From assembly GCA_937907525.1 (NCBI GenBank), contig CALCIB010000240.1:1-20019 (forward strand): DNA of 20,019 nucleotides. The letters are read 5' to 3'. Below the pieces are notes generated by a model. The model ran no database searches. It saw only the letters and a program-made list of their open reading frames with translations, and had not been told where the DNA came from. A program made the translations under genes and the position numbers. The DNA comes from an uncultured Planctomycetales bacterium. Its GTDB lineage: Bacteria > Planctomycetota > Planctomycetia > Isosphaerales > Isosphaeraceae. Position 1 is the stretch's first letter. Each line of letters starts with the position of its first letter. This document shows positions 7,131 through 14,928 of the stretch, piece by piece.

Positions 7131-10100
7131 TTAAATCCCGCCGGGGGCCCACGCGGCGTAGAACGTCATCGCGGGGTAGTCGCGGACGAAGCCCAGATCG
7201 GCCAGGCGGCCGGCGATGGGACTGGAGAGGGTCGGCAGGCCGTTGTACGTCTCCACCTTCAGCACCCGGCGCTCCGCCGAGGCCAGTTCGACCACCCTCG
7301 CCAGCGCCGAATCCAACTCCGCCTTGCCCGCCGACGCCAGCCCGGTCAGCCGCTTGCCGAACGCCTCCAGGATCAGGACCGGCCGACCGCCGCGGAGGAC
7401 CAGGAAGTTGCCCGAGCCGCGCGACAGCCGCGCCTTGCCTCCTTCGAGCAACGGGACGTCCAGGGGCGCGCCGGCGCCGTAGAGGTTGGCCGGATCGGCC
7501 GCGGCGAGCATCACCTCGGCATCGTCGCGATCCGTCCGCGACGCCAGCGCCGCGAGTCCCTCGGCCGCCTCCTCGGTCGCGTACTGCACGCCCGAAAGCC
7601 CCTCCACGAAGTACCCCCGGCGGACCTCCCCGCGCAGCTCCAACCGCGAAAGCCAGGGGTACAGTTCCCCCCACGGCGGGGCCCAGGGGTCCATGGCGAC
7701 CGTCTCGCGGGCCAGCACGCCGTAGCGGTCGAAGAGGGCGTCGATCCACGCCAGGGCGCGCGCCTCCGGATCCTCGGCCGGCGTCGCGACCGCCTCCCAA
7801 CGACCCTCCGGCCGCGTCGACTCGACCCGCCGTGATAGCCCCCGACGACCCCGGCGGGGGGGCTCCGTCGCCACCGGCGCCGCGAACGCGCCGGGGCGGA
7901 GCGGGTCGAAGCGGTCGTTGGTCGCCAGCCCGCGACGCATCAGCGCGCTTAGCGCGCGGCGGACGTCGAGCGGGTCCATCCCCGACGCCCGCGCCAGGTC
8001 GGCCGCGAAGAGGGCCCCGCGCCGGGAAAGAGCGTCGAGCACGGTTCGTTCGACGTCGCTCGGCGCCTCGTCCTCGCGCGCGGGCCAACCGCCGGGGAAG
8101 TCGCGGGGGACGATCGCGACCATGGGCGCGTCGCCGTCCCCTTCCGCCCGCCACGACCAGCCGCCGCGGGAAAGGGCCTCGTCGAGCCAGGACGATCGGA
8201 ACCCGGCGACGCGGCGCGGGAGGAGTTCGCCCTCCCACGTCTCGGCCGTCGCGGCGAAGCCGCGAAGCGTCTCCAGGGCGCGTTCCACGCCCTCGACGTC
8301 CGCGACGCGGTCGGCGGGATGGACCCCTTGGCGGCGGGCGACGAAGTCGGCGAAGACCTCCGGCGCGACGGCCACGCTCTCGCGGCGACGGCGCGCGATC
8401 TCCAGCCGCCGCGCTTCGGCCAGGTTCGCGCGCTCCGCCCATCGCGGGCCGTCGTCGCCCTCGACCCGCACCACCCCCTCGGACTCGACCCACTCCTCAA
8501 GCAGCCCCCGCGCGATCTCCGGGGCGATCGGATACCGCTTCAAAACGTCGTCCAGCCCGATCAGCGCGTGACCCCGGAGGAACCGCCGGACGACGGTCCC
8601 AAGGGCTTCCCCGTCGTCGTCGCGAAACGCCGATTCGTACATCGGCCGTTCCTCGGCGAGGATCCAACGCGAGGGTTCGACGGCCCCGGCCAGTTCGATC
8701 CGGGCGGCCCTCCCCGCGGCTTCCAACTCGACGGCGAACGCCTCCATGGGTCCGGCGAGTTCCGAAGGCGCGAGATCGCCGAGCGTCCTCAACGCCTCCG
8801 CCATCTCCTCCACCGTCCGCGGCGGCCGGCCGACGCCTCGCAGGCGGTTCTCGACCCGGCCGACGTCGCGGGCGTCGAGCCCGCGGCCGGCTTCGAGCGA
8901 GCGCAGGAGGCCGTCGAGCAAGGAGTCGTCGGCCGCGGCCGTCGGCGACGGCTCGGGCTTCCGCCGCGGCTCGTCCCATTCGTAAATGTACGCGCTCGTG
9001 AACTGGAACACCAACTCCGAGGCGAACGGCGAGGCCGTCTCGCCGGCGCGGGTCGCCACGCGGATCTCGCCGGCGGCGACGGCGTCCAGGAACTCGCGAA
9101 GGCGGGGGATTTGCAGGTCGTCGTCCAGGCATTCGCGGAACGTCTCGACCACGATCGGGTGGTCGGGGTGCTTGCCGAGGACGCCCAGCAGGTCCTTGGC
9201 GCGCAGTCGTTGCAGCCACAGCGGCGTCCGCTTGGCCGGATCGGGCCGAGGCATCAACAGCGCCCGGCCGGCGTTCTGGCGGAACCGCAGGCCAAACAGG
9301 GCGGTGTCGGGAAGCACGCGGCGGATCAACCGCTCGGCCGCCGCGCCGTCGAGGCCGTCGAGCAAATCCGACGGCGGGTCGTCCGTTCCGGGGAGGCGGA
9401 ACAGCAGGCCGTCGTCGCCGTGTAGACATGAAGCGGTGATCGCGTAACGATCCTGGATCCGCGCCAGCAGCGCGAGTTTCAGCCCCAGGTGCAGCCGGCC
9501 GTAGGGCGACAGCACCGCGAGCGCCGTCTCGCCGGTCGGATCGGGGAAGGTCTCCACGAGGATCGTTCGGTCGTCGGGGACGACGCCCGCCAGCCGTTTT
9601 TGTCGGCCGACGTAACGCGCCAGGAACCGCGCGGCGGGGGCCTCCAGCCGGCATTCGTCCTGGAGGCGGTCGAGGAGGTCGGGATCGTCCAGGCCGTCGG
9701 CGATCTCGCGGGAGAGCCGGCCGACGGCGCGGCCCAGTTCCACGGAGCGCGGGTTGGACTCGCCGCGCCAGAAGGGGGTGACGACCTGCGCGCCCTCCGC
9801 GGGACCGACGATGACCTTGTGGACGTCGATATGATCGATCCGCCAGGCGCCGTTGCCGAGCATGAAGCACTCGCCGACGCGACGCTCGAAGACGAACTCC
9901 TCGTCCAGTTCGCCGAGCCTGGGCCCCCCCTCGCCGAGATAGACGGGGTAGTGGCCGAGGTCGGGAATGGTCCCGCCGCCGGTCACGGCCAGATGCTTGG
10001 TTCCCGGCAGCGGGGCCAGGCGGCCGTGGATCCGGTCCCACGCCACTCGCGCGCGAAGGTCGCGGATCGCGCCCCCGGCGAATCGGCCGGAGACCAGGTT

Positions 10101-11507
10101 CAAGACCCCCTCGAACGCCTCGGCCGGAAGGTCGCGGAAGGGATGCGCGCGGCGGACCAGGGCGAACAACTCGCGGACGTCCCAGCGATCGACGGCGACG
10201 CACGCGACGATCTGTTGCGCCAGCACGTCCAGGCAGTTGACGGGAGGCCGCAGGGGCTCGACGTCGGCGGCGAGCATGGCGCGGGCCAGGGCGGCGGATT
10301 CCAGGAGGTCGGCGGGGGTCTTGGCGATCAGCCGGCCGCGGCTGGTCTCGCCGACCAGGTGCCCCGACCGTCCGACGCGCTGAAGGCCCCGCGCCACGCT
10401 CCCCGGCGATTCCACCTGGCAGACCAGGTCGACGGCGCCCATGTCGATGCCCAGCTCCAGCGAGGCCGTCGCGACCACCGCGCGGGTCTCGCCGTTTTTG
10501 AGCATCTCCTCGGTCGTCCGACGCTCCTCAAGGCTGAGGCTGCCGTGGTGGGCGCGGAATGGGGGAGGGGAGGGCTCGTCGCCGGGCGCCTGGCGCTCGA
10601 CGTCGCGCGCGGCCAGTTCGTTGAGGCGGGCGGTGAGGCGCTCGACGGCGCGGCGGTTGTTGGCGAAGACCAGGGTGGAGCGGTGCTCCTCGACGAAGCC
10701 GAGAACGCGGTCCTCGATGGCGGGCCAGACCGAGCCGGGAGGGCCGAGCCCGGCGTCGCCGAACGGCCAGACGACGCGGAGGTCCATCGGCTTGCGCGCC
10801 CCGGCGTCGACGATCTCGACGGGACGCGCGCCGCCGAGGTAGCGGGCGACCTCCTCCAACGGCTTCTGGGTGGCCGAAAGGCCGATCCGGACGAACGGCC
10901 GGCCGGTCCCCAGCGCCTCCAGGCGTTCGAGCAGAAGCGCCAGGAAGACCCCGCGCTTGTCGCCGCAGAGGGCGTGGATCTCGTCGACGACGACGTGGGA
11001 GACGTCTCGGAGCGTCTCGCGGGCCCTCGACGTGAGCATCAGGTGAAGGGATTCCGGCGTGATGATGAGGATCTCGGGCGGCTTGCGGAGGATCCGGGCC
11101 CGCTCGCTCGCGGGGGTGTCGCCGCTGCGGACGGCCGTCGCGAGCGGCCGCAGGGGGAAGCCGGACGCCTCGGCCTCGGCGAGAATCCCCTCCAGCGGGA
11201 CCTGGAGGTTGCGATGGACGTCGGCGTTGAGGGCCTTCAGCGGCGAGACGTAGAGGATCCGGACGCCGCGGCCGCGGGTCGGCTCGCGCCAGAGCAGGTC
11301 CATGGCGGCCAGGAACGCCGCCAGGCTCTTGCCGGAGCCCGTCGGCGCGGCGATCAACGTATGCCGACCCGACGCGATCGCCGGCCACCCCAGCCGTTGC
11401 GGGGGCGTCGGCGCCCCCAGCGCCCGGCGGAACCAGGCCGAGACCGGCGGCAGGAACAGGTCGAGGACGTCGAACCGCTTCATGGGTCTCAGGAGGAGGG
11501 CCAGCAT
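7131..11507 (-). CDS. lhr: Lhr-type superfamily 2 ATP-dependent helicase
   Basis: Product of 1458 aa, close to full-length E. coli Lhr. It has two RecA-like domains: Walker A APTGSGKS (54-61), 'PLKALNADV', 'TPESLHLML', DEIH (175-178), SAT (211-213), then 'VATASLELGIDMG' and 'QRVGRSGH' in the second domain. These are followed by the Lhr winged-helix and core beta-barrel and a roughly 600-residue C-terminal region ending in 'ETYNGLP...RDYPAMTFYAAW'. Lhr proteins are 3'-5' translocases in DNA repair; the long C-terminal domain of the E. coli enzyme has been linked to uracil-DNA glycosylase activity. The ATG at 11507 is used because GGAG (11519-11516) precedes it by 8 nt; that sequence belongs to a family A repeat. 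An ATG at 11483, without Shine-Dalgarno, would give the more usual N-terminus MKRFDVLDLF. None of the metallophosphoesterase, ligase or exonuclease partners known beside some Lhr genes is present. Confidence 0.92.
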   Translation of the reverse strand: MLALLLRPMKRFDVLDLFLPPVSAWFRRALGAPTPPQRLGWPAIASGRHTLIAAPTGSGKSLAAFLAAMDLLWREPTRGRGVRILYVSPLKALNADVHRNLQVPLEGILAEAEASGFPLRPLATAVRSGDTPASERARILRKPPEILIITPESLHLMLTSRARETLRDVSHVVVDEIHALCGDKRGVFLALLLERLEALGTGRPFVRIGLSATQKPLEEVARYLGGARPVEIVDAGARKPMDLRVVWPFGDAGLGPPGSVWPAIEDRVLGFVEEHRSTLVFANNRRAVERLTARLNELAARDVERQAPGDEPSPPPFRAHHGSLSLEERRTTEEMLKNGETRAVVATASLELGIDMGAVDLVCQVESPGSVARGLQRVGRSGHLVGETSRGRLIAKTPADLLESAALARAMLAADVEPLRPPVNCLDVLAQQIVACVAVDRWDVRELFALVRRAHPFRDLPAEAFEGVLNLVSGRFAGGAIRDLRARVAWDRIHGRLAPLPGTKHLAVTGGGTIPDLGHYPVYLGEGGPRLGELDEEFVFERRVGECFMLGNGAWRIDHIDVHKVIVGPAEGAQVVTPFWRGESNPRSVELGRAVGRLSREIADGLDDPDLLDRLQDECRLEAPAARFLARYVGRQKRLAGVVPDDRTILVETFPDPTGETALAVLSPYGRLHLGLKLALLARIQDRYAITASCLHGDDGLLFRLPGTDDPPSDLLDGLDGAAAERLIRRVLPDTALFGLRFRQNAGRALLMPRPDPAKRTPLWLQRLRAKDLLGVLGKHPDHPIVVETFRECLDDDLQIPRLREFLDAVAAGEIRVATRAGETASPFASELVFQFTSAYIYEWDEPRRKPEPSPTAAADDSLLDGLLRSLEAGRGLDARDVGRVENRLRGVGRPPRTVEEMAEALRTLGDLAPSELAGPMEAFAVELEAAGRAARIELAGAVEPSRWILAEERPMYESAFRDDDGEALGTVVRRFLRGHALIGLDDVLKRYPIAPEIARGLLEEWVESEGVVRVEGDDGPRWAERANLAEARRLEIARRRRESVAVAPEVFADFVARRQGVHPADRVADVEGVERALETLRGFAATAETWEGELLPRRVAGFRSSWLDEALSRGGWSWRAEGDGDAPMVAIVPRDFPGGWPAREDEAPSDVERTVLDALSRRGALFAADLARASGMDPLDVRRALSALMRRGLATNDRFDPLRPGAFAAPVATEPPRRGRRGLSRRVESTRPEGRWEAVATPAEDPEARALAWIDALFDRYGVLARETVAMDPWAPPWGELYPWLSRLELRGEVRRGYFVEGLSGVQYATEEAAEGLAALASRTDRDDAEVMLAAADPANLYGAGAPLDVPLLEGGKARLSRGSGNFLVLRGGRPVLILEAFGKRLTGLASAGKAELDSALARVVELASAERRVLKVETYNGLPTLSSPIAGRLADLGFVRDYPAMTFYAAWAPGGI

Positions 11508-11508
11508 C

Positions 11509-11671
11509 GTCCCCTCTCCCACCGGGAGAGGGTGCCGCGAAGCGGCGGGTGAGGGTCGTCGCGCTTCGGATAACGCCCCAGGTTCGCGTCATGTCGGCCC
11601 GACGCTCCTTCCGAAGCGCCACGACCCTCACCCGGCCCTTCGGGCCACCCTCTCCCGGTGGGAGAGGGGAC
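11509..11671. repeat. Family A palindromic repeat, complete copy (minus orientation)
   Basis: The outer 24 bp at each end are exact reverse complements, starting GTCCCCTCTCCCACCGGG. Each end is also a local hairpin, CCCTCTCCC-ACC-GGGAGAGGG (11512-11532) and its mate with loop GGT. Inside are GCCGC(GAA)GCGGC on the left and GGCCC(TTC)GGGCC on the right, then GGGTGAGGGTCGT/ACGACCCTCACCC pairing. The asymmetric centre (GCGTCGGGCCGACATGACGC on the minus strand) matches the centre of the copy at 17613-17776 read on the plus strand, which fixes the orientation. It lies between the kinase stop and the Lhr start. Confidence 0.85.
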
Positions 11672-11723
11672 ATTCGTTCGCGCGTGTTGGTCCTCCTGAT
11701 GATACGCCCGTCCGCCGCCGACG

Positions 11724-13061
11724 TCACCAGCGGGCGAACAGGGTGATGGCGAGGATGGCGACCAGGCCGACGGCCAGCATCAGCAGCGAGAACCGCAGCA
11801 GCCAGCGGTTGTCGTCGAAGAAACCCGGCCGCGACCGGCCGCGAGGGGGGCGATAGCGGGCCGGCACCGGGCGCGGGGGGCGGCGACTCCGGGGGGCGGG
11901 GGCGGGCTCGGCCGCGCCAAGGTCGCGGAGCGAGACGACGCTCGGGCTGCTGTCCGCGGCGAGCATTCGCAGGTCCTCCTCCTCCAGGATCGGCGGCGGC
12001 GGGTGGAACGCCTGGGCGTGCTCGCCGGAGGGGCCCAGGAGCGAGCGGACGTAGAGCGAGTCGGTCCAGCGCTTCAGGTCGACGCGAAGCTCGGCGCAGT
12101 TCTGGTAGCGGTCGGCGGGATCCTTGGCCATCAGCTTGCGGACGATCGCGCCGTACTCCGCGGGGACCCCCCGGGCGACCTTTTCGATCGGCTCGGGGTC
12201 GTCCATCCGTTGCTTGTAGATCTTGTTGATCGCGTCGCCCCCCTCGAACGGCGGAGCGCCGGCCAGGGCGAAGTAGAGGGTGCAGCCGAGGCTGTAGAGG
12301 TCGGCGCGGGCGTCGACCCTGGAGGCGTCGCTGAGTTGCTCCGGGCTGGCGTAGTCGAGCGTCCCCAGGACGGTATTGGCGCGGGTGAGCCCGCCTTCCT
12401 CGCCCAGCGCCTTGGCCAGTCCCAGGTCGAGGATCTTGGCGTCCCCCTCGGGGGTGATCATGACGTTGGAGGGCTTGACGTCGCGGTGGACCAGTCCCGC
12501 GGCGTGGGCGGCCTCCAGGCCGTCGACGATCTTCAGGAACAGCCGCGAGGCGGTCGAGACCCGTAAGGGGCCGCGGCGCTCGTCTTTCACCAGGTCGAAG
12601 AGGCTCAGGCCGGGGACGTACTCCAGGACCATGAAGTGGACGTCGCCGTCCTGGCCGAAGTCGAGGGTCCGGGCGACGTTGGGGTGGTCGCAGCGCGAGG
12701 AGAGCTCCATCTCGCGCTTGAACCGCGCCAGGCTGTGGGCCTGTTCGCGGGCGCGGGCGGGGGGGAGGACCTTGATGGCGACCCGGCGGCCGTCTCCGTC
12801 GTGGGAGGCGAGGTAGACCTTGCCCATGCCTCCCTCGCCGAGTTGGCGGAGGATGCGGTGGCCGCCCAGGAAGAAGCCGCGGGTCGCGCCCGCCAGGAGC
12901 TTGCCGGCCTGGTAGTGGGTCAAAAGCCCGCGGCGGACCATCCGTCGCGCCACGCCGGCGGCGTCGCGGCGCGGGGCCGAGTCGCGGAGCCGCGCCACTT
13001 CCTCGGGGGGGACCAGGCCCGAGCGGTCCACGCATTCCAGGAACTCGTCGACCTCGATCAT
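11724..13061 (-). CDS. Membrane-anchored Hanks-type Ser/Thr protein kinase
   Basis: Product of 445 aa. Residues 1-65 form the N-terminal segment common in planctomycete kinases (…SGLV…RRMVRRGLLTHYQAGKLLAG). The kinase domain runs about 69-335: P-loop GEGGMG (75-80), Lys97 in AIKVL, HRDVKPSN (192-199) with catalytic Asp194, DLG (212-214) in place of DFG, YASPEQ (237-242) as the APE region, and the conserved Arg in 'KDPADRYQ'. A Pro/Arg-rich linker (380-415) leads to one C-terminal membrane segment (about 421-443), so the kinase faces the cytoplasm and only a few residues lie beyond the membrane. All key catalytic residues are present. The ATG at 13061 has a modest GAAGG upstream. The PP2C phosphatase gene precedes it by 65 nt on the same strand, which suggests an antagonistic pair acting on shared substrates. 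Confidence 0.93.
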   Translation of the reverse strand: MIEVDEFLECVDRSGLVPPEEVARLRDSAPRRDAAGVARRMVRRGLLTHYQAGKLLAGATRGFFLGGHRILRQLGEGGMGKVYLASHDGDGRRVAIKVLPPARAREQAHSLARFKREMELSSRCDHPNVARTLDFGQDGDVHFMVLEYVPGLSLFDLVKDERRGPLRVSTASRLFLKIVDGLEAAHAAGLVHRDVKPSNVMITPEGDAKILDLGLAKALGEEGGLTRANTVLGTLDYASPEQLSDASRVDARADLYSLGCTLYFALAGAPPFEGGDAINKIYKQRMDDPEPIEKVARGVPAEYGAIVRKLMAKDPADRYQNCAELRVDLKRWTDSLYVRSLLGPSGEHAQAFHPPPPILEEEDLRMLAADSSPSVVSLRDLGAAEPAPAPRSRRPPRPVPARYRPPRGRSRPGFFDDNRWLLRFSLLMLAVGLVAILAITLFARW

Positions 13062-13126
13062 CGCCCGACCTTCACCGCGTTCGTTGGGGACCCGAGGACG
13101 CGCCGGCCCGCATGCGCCGCCTTCTC

Positions 13127-14062
13127 CTAGTCGGGGGCGACGACGTGGATGATCAGGCAGGTGACGTTGTCCTTGGAGTCGTTGGCCAGGGCCATGTTTT
13201 TCAACTGGACGGCGGCCTCCTGGGGGTCGTCGACGGCGCCCAGGACGCGGCCGATCTCGGCGTCGGGGACGAAGCCGGTCAGGCCGTCGCTGGCCATGAG
13301 GAAGCGGTCGCCGCGGCGGACGTCCATGACGCGGAAGTCCTCCGGCCCGCTCCGGGCGTCCTTGCTCCCCAGGTAGAGGTACAGGACGTTTCGGAACTTG
13401 TGGTGCTCCAGTTCCTCGGCCGAGATGGTGCCGGCGTCGAGCAGGGCGCGGGCCAGCGAGTGGTCCTTGGTCAGGCATTCCAGGACGCCGTCGCGGAGCC
13501 GGTAGGCGCGGGAGTCTCCCAGGCCGGCGATGTAGACCTTGTCCGGCAGGAACTGGGCCAGGACCACGGTGGTCCCCATGTTGGAGAACTCGGTCATCGC
13601 GCCGGAGCTGCCGAGGATCTCCTGGTTGACCCGGGCGACGGCTTCGCGGAGCGCCTCCTGGACGTGGCGGGGCTCGGCGTCGCCGGGGGCGATCCGCTTG
13701 GCGACCTCGCGGGGGATCAGTTCGACGGCCATCAGGCTGGCCTGTTCGCCGCCGTGCTGGCCCCCCATGCCGTCGGCCACGATGAACAGGTTGGGGGGAT
13801 CCAGGGTCATCGCCGGGGTCTCGCCGCTGTCCGAGGAGGCGTCGTGGCGGACGGGGCGGCGGCCGGGGACGAAGTAGTTGTCCTCGTTGTGCTCGCGGTA
13901 GTTGCCGCGCACCGAGACGACGCCGACCCGCAGCCGGGGACGACCGGGCTCGGGGGGCGTCGGGGTGAGGGTGGCGAATTCCTCGGTGGCCTCCGGGTCG
14001 TGGCCGGAGCCGCCGCCCGTCGCGCGCCGCCACCATCGTTTGAGGCTGGTCGTCAGGCCCAC
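13127..14062 (-). CDS. PP2C-family (PPM) protein serine/threonine phosphatase
   Basis: Product of 311 aa. The metal-dependent phosphatase motifs are in order: RGNYREHNEDN (52-62) with Asp61, VADGMGGQHGGE (95-106) with Asp97, GDSRAYRL (182-189), MASDGLTGFV (256-265) with Asp259, and KDNVTCL (297-303) with Asp298. All metal-binding Asp residues are kept, so it should be active in removing phosphate from Ser/Thr. A basic, Trp-containing N-terminus of about 40 residues precedes the domain; no membrane segment is seen. A polar insert of about 20 residues lies between the first two motifs. The start is GTG at 14062 with GGAAGG upstream. It lies 58 nt after the PIG-L gene and 65 nt before the kinase gene, as in PrpC/PrkC-type pairs. 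Confidence 0.92.
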   Translation of the reverse strand: MGLTTSLKRWWRRATGGGSGHDPEATEEFATLTPTPPEPGRPRLRVGVVSVRGNYREHNEDNYFVPGRRPVRHDASSDSGETPAMTLDPPNLFIVADGMGGQHGGEQASLMAVELIPREVAKRIAPGDAEPRHVQEALREAVARVNQEILGSSGAMTEFSNMGTTVVLAQFLPDKVYIAGLGDSRAYRLRDGVLECLTKDHSLARALLDAGTISAEELEHHKFRNVLYLYLGSKDARSGPEDFRVMDVRRGDRFLMASDGLTGFVPDAEIGRVLGAVDDPQEAAVQLKNMALANDSKDNVTCLIIHVVAPD

Positions 14063-14120
14063 GAAAGCCGCCTTCCGTTCCTCGCGGGTCGATCCGGATC
14101 GTTTCGATCCGTTGCCGGGG

Positions 14121-14867
14121 TCACGTCCGGGCGTGGGCCGGACTCGCCCAGCGCACCAGGTCGTCCACGCCGATGGATCGATAGGTCAGGAAAAGTTCGC
14201 CCGCCTCGTAGCCCGCCGTCTGGCCGTGGTAGCGGTTCATGGCCTCCACGGCCTGGAAGACGCCCGCCTTCGAGGGCGGAAACTGCGTCCGGTAACAGCG
14301 GATCGCCTCCAACTTGACGTCCAGGGTCGCGCCCACGTCGGCGATGACGAAGCTGGACGACTCCGGCAAGTTTAACCCATGCAGCGTCAACGGGAAACTC
14401 AATTGGTTGGCGATCGCGTGCGGCGGCAGGCCGTCGAAGTGCTCGTCCCACTTGGTCAGCCGGCTGTAGAAGACCGCGGCGTCGGTGATGAGCATCGCCT
14501 GGTAATGGTCGGGCGAGGCCATCACGGTCTTGCCGCCGAAGCCGATGACCACCTTGGGGCGATGGCGGCGGAAGAGGGTCGCCAGCGCGACGCGGGCCTC
14601 GAAGCCGTCGAAGAGCCGGCGGTTGGGGAGGTTGAGGTTGAACCGCCGGGCCGCCCCCAGGATCTCGCCCGCCTTCCGGGCCTCCTCCAACCGGACGTCG
14701 GGGCCCGGCGAGCCCGGCGTCGGCTCGCCATCGGTCAGGTCGACGATCCCGACGGCGTAGCCCTTGCGGGCGAGTCGGGCGAGCGTCCCGCCGCAGGCGA
14801 TCTCGACGTCGTCGGGATGCGCGCCCACGGCGATCAGGTCCAGTTCCAGGTCGTCGGTCTCGGCCAT
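14121..14867 (-). CDS. PIG-L/LmbE-family zinc deacetylase, BshB1-like
   Basis: Product of 248 aa. The motif AHPDDVE (16-22) gives the zinc ligands His17 and Asp20 and the general base Asp19; His121 in SPDHYQA is the third ligand. Similarity runs along the protein to BshB1, which removes acetyl from GlcNAc-malate in bacillithiol synthesis ('GIVDLTDGEPT…R..EARKAGEILG', 'FNLNLPNRRLFD', 'KLEAIRCYRTQF'). In that family and in MshB the motif is HPDH; here the first His is replaced by Ser118, so a catalytic acid may be missing or moved. Substrate is therefore uncertain; other amide-linked GlcNAc compounds are possible. Cytoplasmic, no signal peptide. The ATG at 14867 has GGAGA about 11 nt upstream. 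It lies between cbiET and the phosphatase gene with gaps of about 60 nt. Confidence 0.88.
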   Translation of the reverse strand: MAETDDLELDLIAVGAHPDDVEIACGGTLARLARKGYAVGIVDLTDGEPTPGSPGPDVRLEEARKAGEILGAARRFNLNLPNRRLFDGFEARVALATLFRRHRPKVVIGFGGKTVMASPDHYQAMLITDAAVFYSRLTKWDEHFDGLPPHAIANQLSFPLTLHGLNLPESSSFVIADVGATLDVKLEAIRCYRTQFPPSKAGVFQAVEAMNRYHGQTAGYEAGELFLTYRSIGVDDLVRWASPAHART

Positions 14868-14928
14868 GCTCGACTCGTTCTCCGGCGCCTCGCGCGCCCG
14901 CCTCGGCCTCGTCTCGTCCCGTCCCGCC

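Noticed and set aside
7054..8493. In-frame N-terminal extension of fumC of about 480 codons
   Set aside because: The extra part overlaps Lhr in another frame and is Arg/Gly low-complexity. The GTG at 7053 has a strong Shine-Dalgarno and gives a standard FumC N-terminus.
9489..11552. 687-codon plus-strand open frame opposite Lhr, and similar long frames at 3023-4441, 5263-7059 and 18253-19956
   Set aside because: All lie opposite genes with clear family motifs, have Arg/Gly/Asp-rich composition typical of antisense frames in GC-rich DNA, and show no recognisable domain.
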